Assembly (NCBI GenBank): GCA_013400115.1
Contig: VXBP01001909.1
Location: 930,001 to 994,000 of the forward strand
DNA from: Rhinopomastus cyanomelas
Lineage: Eukaryota; Chordata; Aves; Bucerotiformes; Rhinopomastidae
Direction of reading: 5' to 3'
DNA: 64,000 bases
Below the pieces are notes generated by a model. It ran no database searches. It was not told where the DNA came from and worked only from the letters and a program-made list of their open reading frames with translations. A program made the translations under genes and the position numbers. Every line of letters begins with the position of its first letter. Position 1 is the first letter of the stretch. Positions 12,327-24,560 of the stretch are shown one piece after another.

Positions 12327-14566
12327 TTTATTTATTCCAAGTAGCTCATTCAGTAAATTCTTCGAACGTCCCAAAGGGCTCCGTGTGGAAAGGATGTTTA
12401 CAAGTACAAAGTCAGTGCTATACTCGCACTGTGTGCCTGCTTAGCTCCACTTTGTTTTAAACGCTGCAGTTCACGTTACCCTTTACAACACTAAATTTAT
12501 TCTGCTGAAGGTGACAACAATTTGTAATCTATTAAGTGTCATTAATGATGACTTTTGATGAAAGTATCCATTTTGCTTTTTTTCTGCATTTTGAAACCGT
12601 TGAAGTGGTACCGAACGCCAAACTTTGCTGCGCTCAGCAATATTTTCTTCTCCGTTCGATATCTAGGAAATCTTTCGTTCTCTGCAGCTGTGTGGAATCT
12701 CTTGCAATGCGTTCATCCCGTGTGTAATTTGATAAAACTCGTTTTCAAATGAAAAGACTGTCGTGCCTCTCAAGTGCGGATTTATTTTGGGAAGTGGGCA
12801 GTGGTGTGTGTTCATTGTCTGCAGGAGAAGGAACAGGGAGTATGTAGGCATTTGATACAACTTTTGTCTCTACAGTAACCTTTGTAAATTCCAGCAAGTT
12901 AGCTTTTTCAGTAACTCATTTACTTTTCAGATTTATCTTAAATATGAGGCTTTTCTTTTTAATATGGGAATTAAACTAACACAAACTAATGTAAGCAAAG
13001 ACAAAACGATAGAAGAAATTATGAATGTACCTTGACTGTAAGGATAGCGAGCTATGAGTGATTATGTGTGAGCAAAAAAAAGTGTGTGTTCTCCGCTGGA
13101 ATTCTGAGCAATTTGTCTTCCAGAGTGGCTCAGATCAGCAAATCATGTGCTCGAGTTACTGTTGCGTGTGCTGCTTTTCGCTGCAATCAGCAGAAGAGGA
13201 ATGGAAACATTTCTTTTACTGTGGAAAATGAAGTTGTAGCTCAACAACGTATTATTCACGTCCCCAATTACCTATTGATAATCATGATATAATATGGGTT
13301 AGCAGGGTTAATAGCATTTTAGGGAAGAAATTAGGTTAAAAGGATGTTTGCCTCTGAACCTACTGTGTGGCCGGATAGGAATTAAGGTCGTGCTCAGAGG
13401 TAATGAATCTGCTGCTCTTCTGTGCCATTTTAGGGTGGACACAAAAGCCAGTTCCACAGGACAGGAGATAGCAGTAAAATTACTGTAAAAAAAAAATTAG
13501 CTGATATAGAATGGAGTGGAAGAACAGCTGTTGAAGTGAAGTTTTGTAACACACTTGTTATCTTGTGCCTTATTTTCCCTAAGAGAAAGAGAACTGAGAT
13601 CCACATGGTCTGAAGTACCTGATTCTTCTGCAATACCATTCCAGTTAATCCCTGTGAAGTGAGAATCCACAATATGTAGACATTTCTTGTCCTATTATTC
13701 TACCTGTTATTGGAAAATGAGCAATATACCTTCCTAAAGTTTTGCTCACTTTACCTGCTTCTGAATTTGGGTTCCTTTTAATTTATATTACTGTTAAATC
13801 TATTCAACTGAGTAAGATATTTGAAAGGCTGTTTTCAGATGGGGCTTACAGCATCACAATGTATGCAAGACAGGAAATCCGCTTTCTTGTTCGTTTTTGT
13901 TTAAATTTCAAATAGGAAAGTTTGTAGGAACTTTAGAGATTAGAATTATTTTCTATATGAGACCTATATAAAATGACTATAATTTTATATATTCTTGGTT
14001 GATCAGTTGATCAAGTCTGAGATGAGATCAACCAATTAATTTAGTTAATGTGCAGCAGTGCCAAAACAAGATCAAAACAAAGAGGATTCAAAACCACTTG
14101 TGAAAATTGCAAACCAAACCAAAACCTTGTTAGATTTGGGGAAAAACAAAAGGCATGTAATTAACACAACATAAAAACCACAATGAAAAGATGTACAGAG
14201 ATTAATCACATGTTCTTACATAACGGGCCTGAGGGAAAAGACTTCTAACAGTTCTTTTCCTTATGGAAGTGCGGTTCCCTTTAACCTGTTCATACATCAC
14301 ACAGTTTGTTTAAGGGCTGGTTCCCTGTTCCATGTGCTTACAAGCCAGTCTTCCATTTCCAGCACGCTTCAATTCCTACACACCATGAACGAGGCAAAGA
14401 CTCTTCATTTCAGCAAATAGTGGATTGCAGGTGAAACTGTTGCTCTGTTGATCTCTGAAGTTCCAATTTCCACTCTCCATTCACCCTGTTCCCAGGGCAA
14501 GTTTGCTTCCATGTCTGGCCCAGCACCATGTTTCTCTCCAATGAAAGATGAAAGTGGAGAAGAGGC

Positions 14567-14669
14567 AGGAAGCTCCAAACCAGTCTTACCAGTTTGCAGA
14601 GTCAAAAAAAAATTCACAAGTTGCCATAGCAACTTCCCAGGGCAAGAAACCTGCTCACATTCAAACCAC
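14567..14669 (+). repeat. Dispersed repeat, copy 1 (contains a perfect X-box)
   Basis: Starts AGGAAGCTCCAAACCAGTC and ends near CATTCAAACCACA. A second copy at 60,185-60,293, same strand and 45 kb away, agrees at roughly 90% of aligned positions by eye, apart from a gap of about 6 bp. I do not recognise the family. Copy 1 contains the palindrome at 14,620-14,633. Confidence 0.88.
14620..14633. promoter_or_regulatory. Candidate RFX-type X-box
   Basis: GTTGCCATAGCAAC is an interrupted palindrome (GTTGC/GCAAC arms) that fits the X-box consensus bound by RFX transcription factors. It lies inside a dispersed repeat in an intron. Sequence match only; binding is an inference. Confidence 0.4.
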
Positions 14670-15323
14670 AACAAACTTAAATAACCAAAATTGAGTTTCA
14701 GATCTGTTTACAGTAAAATCCTTGCCACATTGTAAAAGCAAATGGTGCATTCGAGGAATAAACTGTATTATGTGTTCAGAGAAGTTAACACAGTTAAGAA
14801 GCAAAACCAGAAGGACAGAGTGTGGTATGCTGATGGGTCAAAAATGAAAACAAACATACTAAGGGGCTACACTTGAAGAAATAAGGAGTGATGCTAGTGA
14901 GAATGAAGGTAGTATATTTGGAATAATACAACATCACAATTACACAGGAAGATTAGGTAGATGGAAAGAAACTGTTTAATATTAGGATGGATAGAAGAAG
15001 TATTGGAATTCAAGGAGAGTAACTGTAGTTGAAGATTAAGAAATGAAACGTGAGTCAATATACTAGTATATTCAGAACCTAAATTAACCTTAAAAATATA
15101 TGTCTAAACTTTTCTTCTAGGAGTACAATTTTGTAGGTCTTTCCATACAGTCAAAAACTTTGGGTGGCTGTAGAATACTGGATTTCCACTGGGAGCAGCA
15201 ACCTTGCTGGAATTTCCCATGCTACCATTTCCATTCTTTCTCCTAAACTTGAGAAAGGGCTGAAAGTTGATTCCAGTCTGCTCTGCTTAGTTGGTTTCTT
15301 CCTATGAGCCTACACGTTCTTCT

Positions 15324-15378
15324 GGGAATGTTCTTGTGGAATGTTCTGTGGGAATGTTCTTGTGGGAATCTCTTCTGT
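15324..15378. repeat. Minisatellite-like array of about 14-bp units
   Basis: Four units of the type GGGAATGTTCTTGT (15,324; 15,338; 15,350; 15,364) with small length changes. The first three contain the dyad GAATGTTC. Confidence 0.8.
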
Positions 15379-17012
15379 GATTTTCAAAAACAAAGTAAAG
15401 CGTCCAAGAAATGAAACAACCCCACACCTCTTCTGTGGTCTCGTTCGCTAAAAAGCCTTTACTTGTCACTGTCTTCAGCATTAGCAAAGGACTGACAGCT
15501 TGCAGCATCAGGTGTGTAGGACACAATGCGTATGGATGCCCTTTTGTCTCCAAATGCAGGTGTAATATTTACAACAGCAAGGTAAATGTTGTAGCTGAGC
15601 TTTCACAGAAGAGTAGAAACATATGCAAATGGAATGTGCTTCTTTGTCAATCCCCAGCAGAGGGGACAGAACTATCCTCAGTTATCTGGAGCTTCTGCAG
15701 TGGCACAGATCCATTTTACTGCCCGTGTAGCAGCGAAGTTTGACCTGGGTCACCAGAGGGCACTGCTGGGTCTCTTTAGGGGGCTTAACCTGGGGCTGGG
15801 AACAGTCAGTGACTGTACAGGAAGCGGGGCTTTCTCATGACTTAATAAATGATTGCACCCTTGTCCCTTTCTGATCCAATAAGGGGTCTGAAAAGAAAAT
15901 GAGAAAACATTAACTTCCTGGAGATGCTGTGCTTTGGTTTTTGGGTTGTTTTGTCCCCTTGTCTCTTCCCTCTTACTGTAGAAACCTGCCTCATGCATTC
16001 CTACTTCAGGCACTAAGATGTGATTCATGGGCTGACATTTAGGATCCACAGTTTCCTGGTAATAATAAAAACTTGCTCTTCTGTGTGACAGCTCAGTGCT
16101 TCCATTGGACATTGTGAAGACTGCATTACCTGTGAATAACTAACATCACAGTAAAGGAAGGTTATGTCCTCTCTCAATGTTTAAATATTTTTAATTGGAT
16201 TTCTTTTTTTATGCTCTATTCTCACTTTAATGAAAGTGGTGAGAAAAAGTTTCTTCACAAAAGAATGTTTGGATCTTTGGCATTTGCAAACATTGTACAC
16301 TCATGGAAAATATTCTACACTCATTTAAAATATTTTAAAGATATCCAGAACTGGTTGCTTTCAAATATGGCAATAGTGACAGGAAAGTAAACTTGAATGT
16401 AATAATAATCTACAGGACATTTGAGCATTCTTATTTGACTTCCATTATACTGAAGCTTGAGTACCGTGAACTTTGTGGCTGCAATAAATGACTTTTTCTT
16501 GTTCCCAGTAAGATAGCTAAGGTGACAGATTCCTTAGATACATTGTCAAAGGCTTTTTTGCAGCTTCCATTCCACTGGGTGCCTGGAGGTGATGATGGTT
16601 TGGTGTTGTCTGATGTTAGGTGTTTGTTAGCATGAGATTGCTACTGGTACAGGGAAAGAGTGCCCAGAATTAATATCTGCTAGTTCAACGGTGCTGGAAT
16701 CTTGTGAGCTGAGGACATAACTAGACCACAGTGGAGGGTGATCTAGTTCTGCTGGAAGCTGTGTGTATATGTTCTCTTTGCATCTGCAGAGGATTCTCAT
16801 CTCTTTCCTGAATGAGGTGGTCTCTCATAACAGGAGTCTTTGGTAGGGCTGGAGGTGTCACTCTGCAGATCCTGTGGGTGTTGAAATATGTGTGGTGTAT
16901 AGTTTTGTGAGGAATGTTTTCAATAGAATGCTATCTCTTCAGTTGTAAAAAAAAAAACAAAAAACTTGGCATTTCTAGATGTGGCAGTAACATTAAAACC
17001 TAGTCTGTAGAC

Positions 17013-17380
17013 TATCACAGAATCACCAAACATTGGGGACCCCGAAAGATCATCCAGTCCAATCCCCCTGCCACAGCAGAATCACCTAGATCAAGTCACA
17101 CAAGTACGTGACAAGTACGTGCCCAGGCAGGTTTTAAATGTCTCCAGAGAAGGAGACTCCACAACCCAACTGGGCAGCTCATTCCAGTGCTCTGTCACCC
17201 TCACTGGGAACAAGTTCCTTCTCATATTTATATGGAACCTCCTTTGTTCCAGCTTACACCCATTGCCCCTTGTCCTATCATTAGATTGCACTGAGCAGTG
17301 CCTGGCTTCATCCTCCTGATACCCACCCTTTCCATATTTATAAACATTGAGGTCACCCCTCAGTCTCCTGACTCCTCCTC
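17013..17380 (-). mobile_element. CR1 retroposon, antisense
   Basis: On the plus strand it begins ATCACAGAATCACC, the reverse complement of a CR1 tail, then shows AGTCCAATCCCCCTGCCACA, CTCCAGAGAAGGAGACTCCA, CCAGTGCTCTGTCACCCTCA and a farther upstream CR1 segment. About 370 bp are present. An 11-bp internal tandem duplication (ACAAGTACGTG twice, about 17,098-17,119) is private to this copy. Two short open frames here are CR1 sequence, not genes. Confidence 0.88.
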
Positions 17381-20316
17381 ACTTTAAAGAAGTGTCCAGT
17401 AGGTTCTTTGATGTTAAAAATGCTCATCTTTCATATATGAGAACCGTTATTTTGCCTGGATTTTTAAACACAATCCGTATTCATTACATTGTGATCTAAC
17501 ACAAAATAGGTGCTTAAGACAAATTATTTTTATCTACTCTTTGTACAGGACATCTGGGGCAGAAAATGTACCATTTCCATACGTTATCACATATTATACT
17601 TAGAGAATGTCTGCTCTGATTGTAGCCTTCAAATAACTTAGGGCAGCGATGTCAAAGTCTAGGTAAAGTTGATCTTGCCATTCCTGTTCACTCTAAACTT
17701 TTAACTCCAGTGTCTTTAAATGTTGGATATGTTTGCTTATTGTTTTTCTCATCACTGAGTTTTGTTTACAGTTAAATACTACTTTTGTGTTTTCCTTTAC
17801 TCTTACTACTGTGATCAGATTGCAAGTATTGTAGTTATGGATTTTAATCGTTATTGGAATTATCTTTTTCTTAGTGGATGGAAGTTTCAGTAAAATTCAG
17901 ATCTAGCCTGTTTTGATAGGAACCATCCATTAAACATCTGTTGAAATGCATTATTCTGCTCTTGTGAAGCTGAATGAGGGGAAATACAGAATCATATATT
18001 CAAAAATACAAATAAGTTTAGGATAACTTTAGATTGTTAAATAATATTTGACAGTAAATACTATGTGTTACATAATATATTTGTCAACACAATGTGAATT
18101 GTTAAATCCATAATGCAGCTTCTGATAGAGATTTGTGTGGAAGATGATCTAAGTTGTGTGGTAGTGTGAAAGGGTAGAGTCCAGCATATAATCGTCTGAG
18201 TTACGTAGAATATTTAAAGGTACTAGGGATAGTTGTAGTTGATGATGTAACTTAGGGCGCACTTAGGTCTTCTGACAGATGCAGACACTGATACCAACGT
18301 GTCCTCAGAACTAGCAGGCAGTGCAAGCAGCACAGTAAGGTGCTTACTCCACTTCCCAGGTGATGGTACACCAAGTTAGAGCAGATTCTATCGACGTCCT
18401 TTCAGTATGTCCATAACTAGCAGAGTGCTGTTGTGAGCCTCCCTGTTTCTTTCTGGAAGGCACACCACAAATACAATCCAAAGCAACGTTATTTTCCTTA
18501 CGTTAAAGAGAACCCAAGTTAGTTACTGTGCACAACCAGTTTGGATATTCCCAGGTATCAACAGCAATAATTTTCTGGCAAATTCTCTAGATGTTAAGTA
18601 AATCCAAACATTCTCCTTTTTTTGCATACATCTCTAAAATCAGAACGTGAAATAGAGACTTCCAAGGCAGTCCTATTACCTATTCATCTGCTTTTGCCTG
18701 GGGCTGAAAACGGCTAACTAGACAGTCATTTAGAGCTGTCCTGCCATGTTTTTGAGTGGACACAGTTTAGCATCTAGGTTGTCGCTCTGGAGATAGCTGA
18801 GCATAGATTAATATTTACAGAAAACTGATGTCATTTTAAGAACTTTGGGACTTGGAATAAACTTGGGTAAAAGGAGAAACAAGCTCTGCCTGAATAGTAA
18901 TAGAGCAGATAAAATTTATTCCATGTAAAATGAATGATGTCATAAGGAGTGGGAAGTAACTGAAACAGAGCATGAACGGTGCTGCTCCTTTTGCTAACTC
19001 CGTGCATCAATGGGTTTTCTCTGAAACCTATATAAATTTGAAATTACTGTCCATGATCCAAGAAGTTTTATAAGAATAGCAACTGTATACTTGAAATGCT
19101 CACACATCAGTCACTTTTTAAACAGTTTTACACTGTTCTTGTCATTTTAAAAAAAACCCCACCAATCTCCTCAAAAAACTCCCAACTCAAAGGTAAAGCA
19201 TCCACTTCCCATTGCAAAACATAAAGCTATAAACAGGCATAAGACCTTATAAACATCTGCTTTTTGTTCCAAAATCCGGTTTCTACACACAGTGTGTAGT
19301 GTAATCAAGGACTGTGAGGCTAATGAGCTGGGGATGAGGCAGCTCATCGCAATAACTTCTGTTAATATGAAGAAAATGAAGATAAGAGAAAATCCTCTAG
19401 ATTTTTTTCATTTTACAGGTGCAGAAGTATCAGTCTGCTTGCTTCAGTCTTCATCTCTTGGTTTTACAATGGACACCTATTCCAGCCCTGGCAGAGAAAT
19501 CCAACTCTGAGATGTCTAAATTATCAAACACTGTTTAGACAGTGCTGTGGTGAGTTGGTGGGGATCACACAGGGCCTGCAACGTGTGCCACACAGAAAAT
19601 ATCTGAAGTGCACTTAGAAATAAATATTCCTTTAAATGTTTGATTGCTTAGAAGTGTCTTTAATTATTTTCTTCCTTTTTATCTGATTGAATTTCTTTTT
19701 ACTGTGATTTTAGTTGTCTGACGGGTGCACTAATAAATGCAGAAAAACTTGATCCAAAGGATTTTGTAGCAGGTACAATTTTGGAGGGTTTTTTGCTGAT
19801 CTGTAAGATATGGTGCAAGAGCATGCACGCTCGCTTGGAGAACATCCCCAAAAGATCTGGTCAGAAAATTACTGTTCTGAAGACATCATGATGTATTGTC
19901 AGCCATCTGCAGGAGTACTTGCTTTGTAAATAAACTCCGTGTTCTTACAGTGCTCGTGCAGATGTTTTACACAGTTACTTAACACTTTTTTGTGCTGAAA
20001 ATACTAAATGAGGTTTGTAAAAATCCTAAAGCTGCAGTGTTCAACTTGCTGCCAAAATAATACTGAAGGTTCCATGTTTCTGTTTACTTGTAGTGTTTCT
20101 CTCAGAAGACACTGTAAAAACCTGAAATCTGGTTCCACTTAAAAATTAGTTTTTCAAACTCCCACTGTGGCCCAAATGTGTGACAGCAGCTTTCTGCACT
20201 TTAGCTAGTTAAGAGATGCAGTTTTACCTTACCTGCTATCTTGCCTATGATTTTCCAGTGCCTATATTGATGTCTAGGCATTTGATATTAATATATATGT
20301 TAATTATTATTAATTA

Positions 20317-20453
20317 TCACAGAATAATAATAATAATAGACCTTGAAAGATTATCTAGCCCAGTCCCCCTGCCAGAGCAGGATCACCTAGACCAAGTCAC
20401 ACAGGAACCTATCCAGGTGGGTTTTAAACATCTCCAGAGAAGGAGACTCCACA
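20317..20453 (-). mobile_element. CR1 retroposon, antisense, with (AAT)n near its 3' end
   Basis: The copy starts TCACAGAAT on the plus strand, and an (AAT)n run (20,323-20,339) replaces the usual sequence just inside the tail. CCCAGTCCCCCTGCCAGAGC follows and the copy is truncated after GGAGACTCCACA. Flanks are AT-rich. No clear target-site duplication. Confidence 0.85.
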
Positions 20454-23400
20454 GTTAAATTTTACCTTGTTTCAAGTTTTTTTTAAGAAGTGCAGCAGGG
20501 AAGGAAGAGGTTACAAAATATTTGAAAATATATATGTTTACATAATGATGTCACGAATGCTTTAGTGTGTATCAACCTTCCAATACAGTTTTTTTATAAT
20601 TTACAAATACTAGCAGTGAGAGTTAGCTAGTCTGGCCCTAATAAGTTCTTCATTAGTTCTCCATCAGCGAGAAGATGCAGCTCAAAATTCTTGACACCAT
20701 TCAAGTATGCGTATTTTGGTCTAGAAGAAAACAAGTCTATTGTATGAATTGTTTGTATTACTTTTTTGGATTCATCATGTCTAACACGTGGTGTTTAGAA
20801 TAAATCTTTAGAATAATTTATCCTAACAGCTGACTTAATTTTCCTCCCAAAGTTTACAAGCATACTGTTATTGACAAGAACTTAGTTCTGCATCAGCAAA
20901 GAGATGCAGTAAGTTCAAAACTAGTAGCCAACACTAAAAAACCATCTCCCTCTTCGCTGCATGTAGAAATATTTTCTCATGTGAAAAGGCTAACTTTGCT
21001 TGCTTGCTGTGTAAACAGTATGTAAAGTGCAGCTACTGGTAGCACTTGCGCATTTGTGCACATGCTTACCAAGAAAGATGAAATCATAAAACTGAGCAAA
21101 TGGTATTGCATTTGGACAAGAGTTTCTCTCCTCAGGCTAAGGCTCCAAGCTCCACATCCAGGTGGTTTGGTCCTGCAGTTGTTCAAAACCCATTTGCTCT
21201 GGAGTTGGCTGCAGTAAATGGGTAATCATTTAAAAATGAAGAAAATTACTTAACCAGTGAGCAAACTGCAAGATACACACGTGTATGGATTTTTATTTCA
21301 GCGCTCTTTGCTCTGGGATTTGGAGAACGTATAACGCTTTTGGCATGGAGCACGGGATGAGTCAGGGAGCATAAATACTGAATGAATGGTATTGTGAAAC
21401 AGAAGTTTCTAGGTTTGAGTGCTTGAAACTGACCTGTTTGGCTGACCAGAGCTGCACGCAGTGTTCCAGATATCTGTGTACACATTGGGGTTGTGCAGGG
21501 GTGTAAAGGATATTTGCTGTTTTATTGCCTGTTCCTTCCTTCCTACTGAAGCACTTTCCTAGAGTAAACAGAAATCTTGTTTTCTGAGGTGAAGCGCTCA
21601 GCTCAGTTGTCTTTTTACTTGTGAAGTTTAGACATGAGGAAGAGATCTCGGTAGGGACGGCACATTTACCTGTATGGAGTCGGGGGGGATACTTTGGGAA
21701 TTTTGTGGTCACTCCTGCCCTCAGGTACTCCTGATAGCTCGACCGAATTGGCCACCCCCAGGAGTTAGTCTCTTGGAACATCTTGGGCAGTGCAGGTCTC
21801 TTGTATGTGGCCTGTTTGCATGTCGCTGTCTCCAGTAATAGTCTCTGCCTGGTGCCAGCTTGAGCTGCCCTGCATTTTCTGAGTGGAAACTTAACTCTCT
21901 GGGAATTAGAGCTTATTTATATAATTAAAAAAAAGTAATACTCAAAGCAGATGTTGTAGACAGTTTGTTTTCTAAAATGTTTGCATAACTTTATTTGCTC
22001 ACTGACAGTGGTTTTGAAATCATTATAATATATCCTTGCTGTCATCCATCATCCTTTCTGTCAATTGAATTTAGAGCTCCTTATTTGTATATTTACATTA
22101 TAGTAAGTGTGATGGTTAAATATGTAAGCAGGACCTAAACGTGAGCATAAGGAATGAGACTTGAATGAGATATTCTTGCGTTAAAACCCTAGAAATTAAG
22201 GAAGAGGTGCAGTGCAGGAGTATTGTTGTTACGTTTTCATAGACCCAAGTCAGTAATCATCCAAATAAAGCTAGCACTTCTGTATACTACGGCTGCCCAC
22301 ACGTTTCCTATTTTTCTTCTTGCCAATAGAAGTGTTTCCTTGAACCCACATCACCATCATCTCTAAAGGAAATTAAAGATTAGCTCAAACGAATTTGGAA
22401 TACAAAGCAGCCTTTCAAGAAACATCTCTTTTTTCACAAAACACAGCAAACAGCTTTAATATTAATGTTACAGAATTGTTGTGACTATTTCCCTCTCGGC
22501 ATCACATGGTGTTTTTCTTTTGTAAGAAAGATGAAATGCTAAATTGACTCAGTTCTTAACAACAGAGGGCAGAGATCATATGAAATAATTGAGGGTTGTT
22601 GTCAGATTGTTTTGTGGAAGTGTGGCTCCTCGTGCGTTAGAACACTTACATCCAGCACGCAGTCCTTCGCGTTGTCTGCTCACAGGTTTTTTGGGTTGCC
22701 TCATTATAGTAGTCTGTGACTACCAGTCTATGCTATAATTCTGTAATTCAGCATTTGGGAGCTCTTGGGTGTGCATGTTGATGGAGACAGGATGCTTCTT
22801 TAAGCCTTACAATGGCTTATTAGAATGTTCAGATGGAATTAAGCCCTTGTGATTTAGATTTGTAATTAACACAAGCCATACCCCTGCTGTTTTTGCTTCA
22901 AGTAACAGTAGGTACTTAGCTGTGGCACATAACTGTTATCCTGCTCTGAGATTTAATAACTTCACTTCTCCACCTCACTTTCTCTATTTTGCAATAAAAA
23001 TAATGATGCTGACTTCTTTTGTTTCAGCACTTTTCTACTCTAAACCTCAGGAAGAGAGCTACTAGGTCATGATTGCAGTAGAAGTACACTTTTTCAGAGG
23101 ATTTCCCATGAGCAAAAGCTTTTTAAATTTTTAATTTAAAGTTTAATTTTTAATTTAATAATTAGTGGTATTAAAATGTTGTGCTGTGTGTGCATATCTC
23201 CAACGTGTATATAAATGTTGTGTAGAAGGAGCTGTGTTTGATATTGGAGAACAAAGTTCATGAGAAAATGTTACTCCACTACTTCTGTTCTAATGAACTA
23301 TACGAATACCATTTGGTCTGAATATCCAAACCAATTGGTCTTAGAGTTGTTCAAAGGACTTGGTGAATGTAAAACTTCATGGAAGTGGGGTAGACTTCAC

Positions 23401-24197
23401 GATTTTTCTCTGAGACAATTATTATTTCCGTAAAAGGCCACCTGTAATCATTCAAGTCAACCTTGAAGAGAGAGACATGTATTTCAGTAGACAACATTTA
23501 TTAACTGGTATAGCTGGTATAACGTAAAATAATTTTTCACAATCACATAAAAGTTTATGTAGCTTGAAATCTCGACTCGGCAATTCCAGATGAAATGCAG
23601 GACTCTGTCTCTTCGATGAGCTGGTTTGTTGGCACAGGCAGTCGTATTGGCTTGTCATTGATACTCCAAAGCCGACTAAAAAAAGGTTGCATGTGAAATT
23701 TTTATGCTGTGTAACTGCAGTCTCTTAATTCGTACTTCAGCTCTGATTCTACAGCTTGGGATGCGACTGCAGATGGCTGTGGTGCCACGGGAGAGCTAAT
23801 TGCCAACGCCTGTTGGGAATGTGGGTAAGGTGCCATTTCGGCAATAAGCTGAGGAGTGAAGAGCACACTGTTTGCCTTAGTTGACTCCCAGGAAACAATT
23901 AAGCAGAGTTAAATAGTTCCACATTTAGTGATTTACAGTATATCTGTTCTGAGTCAACTGGCAGAAAGAACTCATTGCCTGTATACCTCTATAAAAAAAA
24001 TAACTCTTTTTTTGGGTGTAATATGCAAATCTGCAATTTTATAGGACACCTTAAGGCAAATGCCCTTCCAAACAGTAAGGTGATAGGCAAAAACTTTATT
24101 TCTTCTTTCTGTTACCCTTTAAAATAATTGGGTAATAAATTAATGATGTCGATTCAACCTGTATCAACACCTGCTTGTCTTACACGTGTCTTAAGAC

Positions 24198-24560
24198 ATC
24201 TGGAGAGAAGGCTGAGGGGAGACCTTATTGCTGTCTATACAACTACCTGAAAGGAGTTTGTAGAGAGGTGGGGAGCTTTCTCTTCTCACAGGTAACAAGT
24301 GATAGGACAAGAGGAAACAGCCTCAAGCTGCACCAGGAGAATTTTAGTTTAGACCTTAAGAAAAATTTATTGAAAGCGTCATCAGGTATTGGAGCACTCT
24401 GCCCAAGGAGGGGATTGGGTTTGCATCTCTGGATGTGCTTAGAAGTTGTGTAGACTGGAGCTTAGGGACCTGCTTTAGTTGGAGGGCTTGGTACAGTGAG
24501 GTTAATGGTTGGACTTGATGATGTTAACTGTCTTTTACAACTTAAACAATTCTGTGATCT
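24198..24560 (+). mobile_element. CR1 retroposon
   Basis: A sense-strand CR1 of about 360 bp. It contains CTGGAGAGAAGGCTGAGGGG, AACTACCTGAAAGGAG, TGATAGGACAAGAGGAAACA and the tail GGTTGGACTTGATGATGTTA, ending in AATTCTGTGATCTAGAATC. It is moderately diverged with an internal deletion. The open frame at 24,175-24,453 is part of it. Confidence 0.88.

Noticed and set aside
15411..16112. Overlapping open frames on both strands, considered as an ERV or gene remnant
   Set aside because: No retroviral motif, primer-binding site or domain could be identified.
21362..21781. 139-codon minus-strand open frame
   Set aside because: No domain recognised, overlapping open frames on the same strand, and a length within chance expectation.
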